Source: Paraspadella gotoi (lineage: Eukaryota > Chaetognatha). Taken from it: a DNA stretch of 64,000 nt. This document shows positions 12,469 through 22,937 of this stretch, in pieces (position 1 is the first letter of the stretch; each line of letters starts with the position of its first letter). The stretch spans positions 2,339,268 to 2,403,267 of the forward strand of contig CM119265.1 of NCBI GenBank assembly GCA_051294375.1, written 5' to 3'. The notes under the pieces were generated by a model. The model saw nothing but the letters and a program-made list of their open reading frames with translations. It was not told the DNA's origin and searched no databases. A program made the position numbers and the translations under genes.

Positions 12469-14700
12469 TTAAACATGTACAAGCAAAATCGCTGCGGGGA
12501 TAATCAAAAAAACTAAAGAAGTTTTATCAGCGAATCGAGTAAATTGTCCATCAACGATATCTGTGTACCGACTTGCGATTTGATATCCGTGTCGTTTGAA
12601 CCTCGCAAGGCTATTATTGCAACCGGTTACATACAAATAGTTAATGTCCATTTGTCCGCAACAAATAAGTTTATCGTAAAACTTTTGCAAAAAAAGCAAA
12701 AGCTCATTTTTGCTCATTGATTTTACAGGAAATGTTTTGACCGAGTCGCCATATGGTTTAAAAATTTCGGAAAGGCTCCAATAAAAAATGAATAAGATCA
12801 AAATCCAAAAGATTTTTCGATAATTATCTCGTGGTTGTAAACTTTTTTTTATCACGAACAGCGGATTTAAAACGGGCAAAAAAGAAAGACTCATGTAATA
12901 TAAAAGTTCGGAGTTGAACATGTAATAATCAAAAAATTTGTATATTATCTCATGACGGGGTAACGGCTGTACCGGTCCGGTATAGACTTCGTGCATCCCG
13001 CAAAGATTTTGAACCACGAGTTTAAGGTCTCGCTGTACAGCGGGACCTCTTATAACTAAAAAGACCAGCGCCGGTAGAGAAACTGAGAAAAGTGATAACA
13101 TTACAGCCAAATGAAGCAAATATTTCTTTGGACATGAATTTATCATTACTTTCTGTTCCACTATTAAGATGAGCATTACGACTCCCAGGGGAGCAACATT
13201 AGAAATTAGTCTTTTAAAATAAACCTTATTTAGTAAGTTAAAACTTACCATAAACGTCAAAAATAAAACAGACTCTAGCGCTAGACCAAAGCTACAAATT
13301 TTTTGGGCAAAAATTACAATAAGGCTTTTGTCAACTAAGCCTAAAATTATATCAACAATTAAAAAGAGAAAAAAAGTTTCTTCTTTGTCATAAAGTAAAG
13401 CGCCATTGCCAAATATTAAAGCTACAATGTTAACTTCGAAGTAGTTATAAAATTTGAAATTATAATTATTAAAATCAGATTCAGACATGTAACGAGAAGT
13501 AAGTAAATTAAGCCACAAAGGCAAGTCTAAGTTCTGATGACTCGATAATACGATGAGTATTTCAGTTTTGTTTGAATAAAAGATAGTAGCCTTTCTAAAC
13601 AAGACATAAGGTAACAAACGCGTTCGAGCCAATCCCCATCTCTCAGAAATTTTACCGGCGTTTTTCTCTGCAAGTATTTTATGATCTGCAAGTATAAAGC
13701 TAAACGCTAAGACAAATAAATTATAAAAAATCATCACGAACTGATTGACAAAGTCATGATTTAATTTTGGGATGGTATGGAAACTATTCTTATCTCGTCG
13801 AATTATTTGTAGTATGATAAACTTAATTTGGTTAAATGTAAACGCTCGAAAAATTAAGAAAGGAGCAAAAATTAAAAACAGATACGAAATCTGTATAGTT
13901 TTAGCAGAAACAACATACAAACCGAAACTGAGTCCGATTGTGTTTTGTACGAAACCAAAAATAATACTTATTATTCGTCTTATTCCCGTAAATTCTCTAG
14001 ATCTGAATTTAACCGAGGCCAGAGCTATAGACATTGTAGAAATAGCGCCAGAGATAATCGTATAGTATTCTTTGATCGACCATCGGCAAACAAAACCCTT
14101 TTGACTTGGAAACAGTTGTGAAGGTTTGCACGAACAACTTGAATTCATTTCCATTAGATTTTTACTTCCTCTTCGCTTAAACACTTGACCGTGGATCGAT
14201 TCACCCTTATTTTCCAAGCTTTCAAAATCAGGCAAGCACTGTTCATCGTTATCAAAAGACATTTTAAAAACGGTCACGCCCGTTTGAAAGATCATCTGAA
14301 GAAAGGATTCTGTGAGGACATGAATGGCGTCCAAAATGAAGAGATTGCTTGCCTTAAACGCTACCAGGCCGCGTGACGAGTTCTCCGTCCAAAATTTTAA
14401 ATCGATCAAAAACGGAACGCTTCCAAGTCCGCAACTCAAAAAGAAAATAAGAATCATTTTCCTCAAATTCGTTTCCCATATTTTTGGATAAAGTTCAGGA
14501 TTTTCTCTCAAAACGACGATTCCAAAAAATGTGGATACGAAATTGTGAAACAGGAAAACCGTCAAAAATAGAATTCCAAATATTCTTAAAGTATATTTCT
14601 TATCCATTAAATGAAAAAAAATCGTTCGCAGGTCCGTGGCGAGATCGATCACTCCCAGTACGACCGGAATAGTTATTTCGATGTGGGCCAAGTTTCCCAT
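12469..14700 (-). CDS. Multi-pass membrane protein, XK-related-like (743 aa, intronless)
   Basis: One uninterrupted frame, minus strand, from ATG at 14700-14698 to TAA at 12471-12469. The first in-frame ATG (MGNLAHIEI) is chosen; the frame is open only five codons further upstream. At least ten hydrophobic segments are spread over the length. The N-terminal half resembles the XK-related family in order and spacing: an early helix with DLATDL (about residues 10-30), a middle AFKASNLF...ESFLQMIFQTG segment, where the family has an LLExxPQLxLQ motif, and then IISGAISTMSIALASVKF. Known XK-related proteins are plasma-membrane scramblases or Kell-type transporters of about 370-700 residues. Here the C-terminal half adds further helices, a CGQMDINYLYVTGCNNS loop and a final membrane segment. 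The family call is by eye and tentative. The lack of introns contrasts with the spliced genes of the window and may reflect retroposition. Confidence 0.55.
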   Translation of the reverse strand: MGNLAHIEITIPVVLGVIDLATDLRTIFFHLMDKKYTLRIFGILFLTVFLFHNFVSTFFGIVVLRENPELYPKIWETNLRKMILIFFLSCGLGSVPFLIDLKFWTENSSRGLVAFKASNLFILDAIHVLTESFLQMIFQTGVTVFKMSFDNDEQCLPDFESLENKGESIHGQVFKRRGSKNLMEMNSSCSCKPSQLFPSQKGFVCRWSIKEYYTIISGAISTMSIALASVKFRSREFTGIRRIISIIFGFVQNTIGLSFGLYVVSAKTIQISYLFLIFAPFLIFRAFTFNQIKFIILQIIRRDKNSFHTIPKLNHDFVNQFVMIFYNLFVLAFSFILADHKILAEKNAGKISERWGLARTRLLPYVLFRKATIFYSNKTEILIVLSSHQNLDLPLWLNLLTSRYMSESDFNNYNFKFYNYFEVNIVALIFGNGALLYDKEETFFLFLIVDIILGLVDKSLIVIFAQKICSFGLALESVLFLTFMVSFNLLNKVYFKRLISNVAPLGVVMLILIVEQKVMINSCPKKYLLHLAVMLSLFSVSLPALVFLVIRGPAVQRDLKLVVQNLCGMHEVYTGPVQPLPRHEIIYKFFDYYMFNSELLYYMSLSFLPVLNPLFVIKKSLQPRDNYRKIFWILILFIFYWSLSEIFKPYGDSVKTFPVKSMSKNELLLFLQKFYDKLICCGQMDINYLYVTGCNNSLARFKRHGYQIASRYTDIVDGQFTRFADKTSLVFLIIPAAILLVHV

Positions 14701-14800
14701 TATGGAAAAAATCAAAATTAGGCCTTAAAAACTAGACAATTTGCGAATAAATTAGTTGATAAAAAAATTCAAAATGTAAAAGATTGTTTGCCCTTGTCTA

Positions 14801-14811
14801 CCCTTATATAT
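14801..14811 (-). promoter_or_regulatory. Candidate TATA box for the membrane-protein gene
   Basis: On the minus strand the sequence reads TATATAAGGG about 100 nt upstream of the chosen ATG. This position suits a TATA box with a 5' leader of roughly 70 nt. The motif is seen; the function is inferred. Confidence 0.35.
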
Positions 14812-14994
14812 CATGAATTTCATAAACAAAATACATTCGTGGCCAACAGCGTAAGATCAATTTTTTTGGGAAAATGTTATGAAATGTTTTTTTGAAATCA
14901 GAAAAGATGAAAGGAAGAAAGAAAGAAGGAATGAAGGTAAATCAGCTTTGATCTTTTCCTATCAAAATAGATTCAAAAGATCTTCGAGAGTTAA

Positions 14995-15033
<39 letters not shown>

Positions 15034-15216
15034 CTACTTATGTCATCCATGATTTGAACTTTAGAGTTTGAACTTTTATTCTCTTGCCTTGTCTTACTTT
15101 TGAGCTGTGTTGTTGTGTTGTTTTGTGCTGTTTTGTGTTGTTTTGTGTTGTTTTGTGTTGTTTTTGTAGTGTTAGACATCCACCAAATATTGAAAGCGAG
15201 AGAGACGAATAATGGA

Positions 15217-15256
<40 letters not shown>

Positions 15257-16340
15257 TATATATTGATCGAATCGAGTCTTTGGTTTTTCTCTCTTTCCTT
15301 CTTCTCTTCCTTCCTTCATCCTTCATAATAGAATTATATCGTTTGCACTACTTTTACCTCTTTTTCCTCCTCCTCCTCATTCCTCTTCCTGCTTCCTCCG
15401 TCCTCCTCCTCTTTTTATCCCTGGTTTCCCAATTTTTCATCTCGCTTTGAGGTTCTCATTATTCCGGTCAAATTTCCAGATCTCCCGATGTGTTCTCATT
15501 CTATTCTTCATTCGTCCAGATAGAGAGAGGAGGGAGAGAGAGAGATATTTCCTTACTTTTTTCTTCTTTTTTCTTTTTTTTTCTTTCTTTCTTTTCTTTC
15601 TTTCTTTCTCTTTCTTTCTTATTTATTTCAATATTTTTTTGTTCTTTCTTTATCTCTCTTTGTTTCTTCTTTTTGTTTTTCTTTTTCTCCTCTTCCTTTT
15701 TCTTTCCTTTTCTTTCCTCCTTTTTCCTTTCCCTCTTTTTCTTCTGAGGATTTATTGGAAATAACGGATCGACTGAATGAAGAGGAATTTCGGTCGGCAA
15801 CTTAATAGTGAGATGGAAATAACGTTCTAAGGAATGAATAAGTTCATAAAAGAATGAATGAAAGAATGAATGAAATAATTAATGAATGAATAAGTTAATA
15901 AATAATTGAATGAAGGATTTGTATTAATTAATAAACTGAAACGAATGAGTAGATGACATGAATACATGAACTAATAATTGTTAAAAGGAAACAATGAATA
16001 TTTGAAGAAATTCATGAATAATTACATTCATATTCAGAGTCATTGATATCAAAATCTAGAAATTAAAGAACCACTTAAACTAATTAATAATTAAAAATAA
16101 AGAATCAGAGGGAAAAAAGTTAAGCGTTCATATCATTTGTTGGGTTGAATAAGAGCAAAGCCTCTAGCAGTCACAAACATTCCATTAACGTTTCAAGGAG
16201 GAAAAAAAATATTGGTCAACAGAGCAAACTTCTAAGTTCTCTCTCTTCTCTCTCTCTCTTTCTCTTTCTGTCTTTTCTCTTTCTCTCTCGTCTCTCTCTT
16301 CTCTCTCTCTCTTCCTTTCTCTCCCTCGGCCTCTTATGAC
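14995..16340. repeat. Cluster of GTC, TGTTTTG, GA and CT/TTTC repeats
   Basis: Contains (GTC)n at about 14998-15030, TTGTTTTGTG repeats at about 15110-15165, (GA)n at about 15218-15255, pyrimidine tracts at 15280-15440 and 15550-15745, GAATGAAT-type repeats at 15835-15960 and CT at about 16235-16330. No gene is supported. 16341-17140 is unique AT-rich DNA with nothing recognised. Confidence 0.85.
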
Positions 16341-17144
16341 TTTGTTGACTGGCTTTCTCTTTTCCTTCCTCTCGTTTTCACTCTCATATTTTTCGTCCTT
16401 TTTATTTTTTTAAAGAAGGAAATTAATTTTTAATGGATAAATTTTTGACAAAAAAAAATTGACTAATCGAATTCGCCAGATTATCCATTAAAGTCGTTTT
16501 TTCCATAAAAAAATGAAAAAATTAAAAAGTTGACGAAATTTTTTTGTTCAGAGATTACAATCAGGGTTGATGACATCGAATGCACAGGGTTAGTTTAGTA
16601 CTATTTAAAAAAAAAGTCTTTGAGGGAAATAACAGTGCAGTGCATTTTTTTTCCCCATTTGCCTATTTCCACAAAGACTCTAATATTTAATCCAATCAGG
16701 GTTACGTTTCCTAAATGAAAATAAATATTAATAGATAAACCTTTCAAGTAAAATTCTTTATTTTGTAGTTTTTATGTTCTTACCAAGCATTGATTTTTTT
16801 AAATTTGTTAATATTTTATTGTTTTGTATTTCTCCCCATTTCTTTGGCCCCGACCTATATTCACTTCTGCCGCTAAAAAGCAAAAACTCATTAATTGATT
16901 ATCAAATTTTTGTCCCCTGGAGACGAAAAAAAAGTCATTAAAACGAAAAAGAATAAAGAAAAGAAAAAATATTAGTTGAAATTTACTGAGATTCTGGATT
17001 TGAATTATTAAGTATGGATTTGACATACATAGAGACAGACAGCCAGACAAACAGACTGACCTAAAATGTTTCCGCGAGTACACTGGAGATACATAACTAA
17101 AAATAAGTTAGACAGCGACCAGAAGGTTATAACAACGAGTTCGT

Positions 17145-17275
<131 letters not shown>

Positions 17276-17439
17276 ATAAAGGGCACAGGCCAACTTCTCT
17301 TTGCGTGACTCGTCGTGTTTCTCTTTCGTTTCTGTTGCGTGGCATTGGTTTCGTTCAAGGGTGAAACTGTTACGCGTTGCCAGCGAGCGGACCTCTTGGT
17401 TGACCGTGACAAAGGAGAACATGAAGGGGGAAAATCGTG

Positions 17440-17590
17440 GGAGAGTATTCCGTGACAAAGGATAGTGGCATACGGGAAAACGTGATATGGGTGACCGTGG
17501 CAAAGGATAGTGGTGAGAGGGAAGGCGTGTTAGGGTAGATTGTGACCAAGGAGAAAAGCGTGACAGAGTCGACCGTGGCAAAGGGTTAAA
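17440..17590. repeat. Short imperfect GTGACAAAGGA-type repeat
   Basis: Phrases such as GTGACAAAGGATAGTGG and GACCGTGGCAAAGG recur about four times at irregular spacing. No coding potential is seen. Confidence 0.5.
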
Positions 17591-17689
17591 GGGTAAAACA
17601 AATAAATTAAAGAAAGATTTGTAACAATTTTATTCGTTTCAACTTAAAAAACAACAACAACAACGGAAGCAAAACAAAAACAAGAAGGA

Positions 17690-18285
17690 AATTTGAAGAT
17701 GAAAAACGAAGACATCAAAACAAAGAGAGGAAGGAGGAGGAGGAGGAATAGAAGGAGGAAGAGGAGGGGAAGGAGGAAGAGGAAGAGGAAAGGGGGCGTT
17801 TTAAAAAAGAAGAGGAAATCAAAAGAAAGAAGGAAAGAGGTGTAAACAAATAAGCTGAAACTGTTTAGAGAGAATGAGAGAGAGGAGAGAGACGAGAAGA
17901 GGAGAGAGAGAGAGAGAGGGAAAGAAGAGAGAGAGAGAAAGAGAGAGAGAGAAAGAAAAGGACGATGAGAGAGGAGCAGAAAGAGAGAAGTGAAAGGAGA
18001 AAAGAAAAAAAAGAGCGTAGAAGTAGAAAGAGAGAGAGAGAGAGAAAAAAAACGCACAGGGAGAGAGGAGGAAACGAGCTGAGTGAGAGCGAAGAAGCAT
18101 GATCAAATCGAGTAACAGTGGGTAAAATGACGCAGACAGTGGGAACTTGTAAAGCAGCGCAGAAAAAAACAAAATGAAATGGAGAAGAGAAAAGAGCAGA
18201 GATAGGGAGAGAGACGAGAAAGAGAAGAGAAGAAGAGAGGATAGAAGAGAGAGAGAGAGAGAGAGATAGAGAGAGAGAGTAATGT
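17690..18285. repeat. Purine-rich GA/GGA tract
   Basis: About 600 bp of strongly purine-biased sequence with AGGAGG and GAGAGA runs. Leu/Ser/Phe-rich frames on the opposite strand are composition artefacts. Confidence 0.9.
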
Positions 18286-18289
18286 AAAA

Positions 18290-18462
18290 TTAAGGAGAAA
18301 GAAAACCTTAAAGTTTAACCTAAATACATTTTTAAACTTATAGACTAATATTTAACCTTAATCCTAAACCCTAATTTTTAACCCTAACCTCTAACATCAT
18401 TTTTAATTTAAAAAAACTTAACTATTTTGATATAAAATCGGACGTTCTCGGAAAATATGGTC
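18290..18462 (-). mobile_element. MITE-like element with telomere-like core, copy A
   Basis: Read on the minus strand it begins ATTTTCCGAGAACGTCC, then carries GGTTAGGGTT-type repeats and ATAAGTTTAAAAATGTAT. This matches the order in the copies at 30301 and 31322. The far terminal repeat is not clear, so it may be truncated. 18463-19290 is GA-rich or unique with no gene. Confidence 0.6.
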
Positions 18463-19289
18463 GAAATTCGGGACAAAAGAAATAAAACAGATATGGAAGA
18501 GAAGAGAGAGACAGAGACGGAGAGACAGAGACGGAGACGTGTTGACGGAAAGGAAGAGAAACGAAAAGAAGAGAGGAAACCAACGATTCATCATTCTCTC
18601 TCTGGGGAGAAAAAAGAGAGGGAGAGATAGGTAGGGAGAGAAGAGAAGAAGAGAGAAAGGAACAGAGCTGTAAAGATGGGAAACTACAAATTTATCATCC
18701 TTTTCCAAAGAGTGAGAGAGGTGAGTGAAGTAGAGAAGAGAAGTGAGGTGAGATAAACCATGTGAACAAAAGAGAAGAAGAAAGTGAGAGAAGAGAAAAT
18801 AGAAAAGTGATTTAAAAGAGAAGCAGAGAGCGGAGGAGGGATACCCATTACCCAAGGAGCGGCACAACTTATAAAAATAAACAAAATATATCAAACGGGA
18901 AGAACAAGAAAGATTATGAAGTTAGAGAGATGGAACCATCGCAGAGGAATCAATAAATGAAATCGGATCAACGAAGAGGTAGAATGGAAGTAGAATGGAA
19001 CTCTCTCATTGGCCAGGAGACAAATGGGACTAGCCAATGACCGGTTTATGAAATAAGATTGAGATGATTATGAAATAAGAAAAGATAAAATGAGATGTGA
19101 GGATAATTGACGGGATAGAAGTGATCGTCATGAGTTGTGATGGAATGTGATGATATTTGCTCGATTATATTACATTCAAAAGATATGAAAGGATATGTTG
19201 GGATATGTTGTGGAATCTGGTGGGAAGTGATGCAATATGTGATGGGATAAGATGGGAGACTCGAACGTCTCTTGTAGTTTAATGGGAAG

Positions 19290-19362
19290 GTATGGAATAT
19301 GTCATTGAATGTTATGGTAAGGAATGGAATATGTCACTGAGTGTTATGGTAAGGAATGGAAT
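19290..19362. repeat. ~33-bp tandem duplication
   Basis: GGTATGGAATATGTCATTGA recurs as GGAATGGAATATGTCACTGA with TGTTATGGTAA between the copies, giving two to three imperfect units. Confidence 0.55.
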
Positions 19363-19459
19363 GCGATATAAAGAAGGGCTCGGAATTAATGGGAAAGTCC
19401 AAGAGAGTAACAAGGAAATATTGCTTTTTCTTGCGCCAAGACACATTTCGTTTTTGAGG

Positions 19460-19541
19460 AAGGAGAGAGAGAGAGAGAGGGAGAGAGAGAGATTAGAGAG
19501 AGAGAGAGAGAGACGAGAGAGAGAGAGAGAGAGAGAGGAGA

Positions 19542-19582
<41 letters not shown>

Positions 19583-19597
19583 GATGAGAAGATGCGA

Positions 19598-19639
<42 letters not shown>

Positions 19640-19640
19640 A
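19460..19640. repeat. (GA)n tract
   Basis: About 180 bp of GA with few interruptions. Arg/Glu-rich frames across it are not genes. Confidence 0.95.
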
Positions 19641-19819
19641 GCAGAGATGTGGAAGGAAGAAGAAATAGAAAAGCGAAAAAAGATAAGATTGAGAGAGAGA
19701 AAATAATGAAAGCGAAATCTGACGGGAACTCTTAAAAAAGTGGAGGCAGCACCCGAACGAGACGGAAGATATAATAAAGATAAGGAAGGGAAAGAAAAAT
19801 GTCTATATAAGGGGGTAAG

Positions 19820-20044
19820 TGAGGCTGAAGTCCCCGGCTGGGAACCAGGCTTAGTGGTTTCTCACGACGACAAGACGGTTTTGCGTCCGTCCTCACGCTT
19901 CCCACAGGGTAGGTACCGGGTTGAGATTTAACCTCGGTACCTGGCGGTCATGAGCTGATGGCTTTACTCAATGAGCCACCGGGTCACGACAGAAGGTGTC
20001 ATGCTTATAGGCGGGCTAAACTTGCCGCGATGCCCGACTACAAA
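19820..20044 (-). mobile_element. tRNA-derived SINE, copy 1
   Basis: On the minus strand a tRNA-like head reads GGTGGCTCATTGAGTAAAGC (A-box-like), followed some 40 nt later by GAGGTTAAATCTC (B-box-like). Next come GGTACC and CCTGGTTCCCAGCC. The same order occurs at 26170-26460. These are the expected internal RNA polymerase III promoter parts of a SINE. The B box here is mutated. Confidence 0.7.
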
Positions 20045-20251
20045 AGGAGGAAAAGAAAAAAGAAAAGAAAAAGGGAGGAAATGCGAGAAAAAAGGAGAAA
20101 TCGAAATGGAATAAAAGGAAAGAAACAGAAAAAGCGTGATTTATGAGATGAAGGGAAAAAAAGAGGAAAATATAATAAAATAAACAACAAACAATAAAAG
20201 AGAAAAAAATGGAAAAGAGGTAAACATCGATTTATGTTTTACCCTGCGGCT

Positions 20252-20315
<64 letters not shown>

Positions 20316-20325
20316 TCTCTCTATC
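20252..20325. repeat. (CT)n microsatellite
   Basis: CT run of about 70 bp with two small interruptions. Confidence 0.97.
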
Positions 20326-20389
20326 ATACATTTCCAGCCATTGAGGACAGCAGTTGAAGCAACGCGAGATCAGTTCGTCTCTCATTTGC

Positions 20390-20430
20390 ATCACAAAGTC
20401 TCACCGACGTCACGAGGTCACGTGACGCTT
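20390..20430. promoter_or_regulatory. Cluster of octamer, CRE-like and E-box motifs
   Basis: Within 40 bp are ATTTGCAT (octamer), GACGTCAC (CRE-like) and GTCACGTGAC (E-box palindrome). The motifs are exact or near-exact. No transcript start is known, so a promoter or enhancer role is inference only. Confidence 0.25.
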
Positions 20431-20567
20431 TAATACTTAAAATCTCACGACGCAGAATTGATTCTCGGCGCGAATCTCAACTCACGATTGGTTCACCTCG
20501 ATTCCACGTTTCACTGAACGACACAGAACGATTGTATTGGCATTTTTTGACTAGGCTCTCGATCCCC

Positions 20568-20570
20568 ACC

Positions 20571-20659
<89 letters not shown>

Positions 20660-20850
20660 TTATATATCCTTCTATCTATCTCACAAAGGTCATCTATCTC
20701 TTTTTTTTCTCTCTGTTTATCTGTCTCTCTTTCTCTCTGTCTCTCTGTCTGTCTGTCTGTATTTTTGCCTATCTGTCTGTCTCTCTGTCTGTCTATTTTT
20801 CTGTCTGTCTGTCTCTCTGTCTGTCTGTCTCTCTTTTTTTCTGTCTCACG
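20568..20850. repeat. (CTAT)n followed by (CTGT)n
   Basis: About 90 bp of TATC tetranucleotides, then roughly 150 bp of TCTG/TCTC repeat. Confidence 0.95.
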
Positions 20851-20936
20851 CCGCGAAAGACGTTTATCTTTGTCTACCGGAAGACGTATTTTTTGACGTT
20901 TTGAAGGAGAAATGGATCGAGGTGAATGATCGTGAT

Positions 20937-20949
20937 CATCATAATCATC

Positions 20950-21015
<66 letters not shown>

Positions 21016-21016
21016 T
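20937..21016. repeat. (ATC)n microsatellite
   Basis: About 25 ATC/CAT triplets. Confidence 0.97.
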
Positions 21017-21189
21017 TAGACATTGTCTGTTCGACTTCAACATTAAACCTTAAACTATAAACAACACGCAACCTTAATCAATATTGAACAAACTTAAAAT
21101 TTCCTAAATCCTCTAAAATATGAAATCTTTTAATTTAATCATTTTGCAAATCATGGTTTTAAATAGATATCAGATACATACCGGGCTAA

Positions 21190-21585
21190 ACAAGGAAGGC
21201 CAGATATGAGGAGGAAAGAGGCCAAATAAGAAGGGGAAAGAGGCCAAATATGAGAAGGAAAGAGGCCAAATGCGAGGAGGCAAGAGGCCAAATAAGAGAA
21301 GAAAAGAAGCTAAATGAGAGGAGGAAAGAGGCCCTATAAAAGGAGGAAAGAGGCCAAATTAGATAAGGAAAGAGGCCAAATGAGAGGAAGAAAGAGGCCG
21401 AATAAGAGAAGGAAAAAGGCCGAATAAGAGGAGGAAAGAGGCCAATTAAGAAGAGGAAAGAAGCTAAACGATAGGAGAAAGGGAACAATTAAGAAGAGGA
21501 AAGAGGCCGAATGAGAGGAGGAAAGAAGCCAATTAAGAGGAAAGTGGCCGAATGAGTGGAGGAAAGAGGCCAGAAAAGACAAGAA
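21190..21585. repeat. 21-bp minisatellite (GAGGAAAGAGGCCAAAT-type)
   Basis: About 18 diverged units of roughly 21 bp, each with GGAAAGAGGCCAAAT or a close variant. Because 21 is a multiple of three, the opposite strand shows a heptad Leu/Phe/Trp frame, judged a by-product. Confidence 0.88.
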
Positions 21586-21639
21586 AAAATGAATCAAGAG
21601 GAAAAAGTTTCGTCAGAATGACAAAAAGGTTTTTTTTCT

Positions 21640-21870
21640 TTAAGAGGCGATGGTGGAGGAAGAGGAGGAGGTGGGGAGGAGGAGGAGGAAGAGGAGGAGG
21701 AGGCCCTTGCTGGGGTCATTGAAGACGAAAACGAAAAGGAATAAAAAGTTTCCGGTTCGAAGTTTCGAGAAGACGATTGTGGGCGATTGTGGTGGATGGT
21801 GGTGAATTGTGGGGGAGTGGTGGATTGTGGTGGATTGTGGTGGATTGTGGTGAATTGTGGTGGATAGAAT
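21640..21870. repeat. GGA tract and (GGTGGATTGT)n decamer repeat
   Basis: AGGAGG repeats (21650-21710) are followed by about eight GTGGTGGATTG-type decamers (21775-21865). 21871-22250 shows no gene. Confidence 0.85.
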
Positions 21871-22336
21871 GACGTGACTGAAGGAGCAAGAAATGGCAGA
21901 AGATGGCCGAAATTAGAATGACAAGTGATGACAGGTGATGACAGGTGATGACCAAGATCGAAGATCAACGCCTGATGACAGGCGCGGCTCTAAATCGTGA
22001 ATTCGCCAGTGAGAATTTTTTGTGATTGTTAAAGAATGTCCTGATATATAATAGGACGGCATAGCGATTGATGGAATTCCATTGAATAGAATGATTTCAA
22101 CAAAGGAAGGGATGGAATGGCATGGCAGAGACATTGAAAGACATGGAATGGCATGGATATTACAGGACGTAGAGAAAGTCAGAGACTTAGAAGGACATGG
22201 AATGGCACGGACTTTACCGGATGTAAAATTAAATTTTAAATTAATCTAAAAGTGATGTGTGATGAGGAGAATTGTTGTGAATTCACTCCGAGTGAAATCG
22301 AAGTGAACATTTTTTCAGTTTCGTTGAATGAAGGTT

Positions 22337-22342
22337 CTCTTT

Positions 22343-22374
<32 letters not shown>

Positions 22375-22428
22375 TTCGTCTCCTTTCGTCGTCGTTGTTA
22401 TGTGTTTTCAATGTGTTCTCTCTTCTCT

Positions 22429-22483
<55 letters not shown>

Positions 22484-22520
22484 ATCTCTCTCTCTCATCA
22501 CTCACTCATCTCTCTCTTCT

Positions 22521-22572
<52 letters not shown>

Positions 22573-22620
22573 CCATTCTCTCTCTCTCTCTCCTCTCTCT
22601 CACTCACTCTCTCAATAATG
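22337..22620. repeat. (GTC)n then (CT)n
   Basis: About 35 bp of GTC triplets followed by nearly 200 bp of CT/CTCT repeat. Confidence 0.95.
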
Positions 22621-22821
22621 ATCCATTAAAATCTCTGCAAAATCCATTTCCCAATTCTCAATCCAAAAATGATTTTTTCTTTAAAAATGAATAATCGTCA
22701 TTCGTCATTCAAAGTAACTTTTCCTCCAGCACCCCGCTCTAATCCGACCTCACCCCTTCCCCATCTACTCCTCTTCTCCATCCTCTTTCCCCATCTACCC
22801 CGTCCTCTTCTCCATCCCCAG

Positions 22822-22937
22822 CACGAGAGATTTCCAACGCCGTCCGGAAGCACTACGTCAACATCGAAGATCTGCAGATCGCGGGAATGTTGACGGCGGA
22901 AGAGAGAAAGTTGCTGGAGAACGTTGATCCATCACAG
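22822..22937 (+). CDS. best: Bestrophin exon b1
   Basis: Encodes REISNAVRKHYVNIEDLQIA and the MLTAEERKLLENVDPSQ helix. This aligns with the family's RSVSTAV-K-F...EAGFMTKEE region. It starts with two bases of a split codon (phase 1 upstream) and ends in phase 0. The acceptor is TCCATCCCCAG and the donor is CAG/GTTGAG. Confidence 0.85.

Noticed and set aside
17644-18894. Several Leu/Ser/Phe-rich minus-strand frames
   Set aside because: All lie on purine tracts; the apparent hydrophobicity is a composition effect.
21186-21597. Heptad Leu/Phe/Trp frames resembling a membrane protein
   Set aside because: They are produced by a 21-bp minisatellite with indels between units; there is no stable frame across the array.
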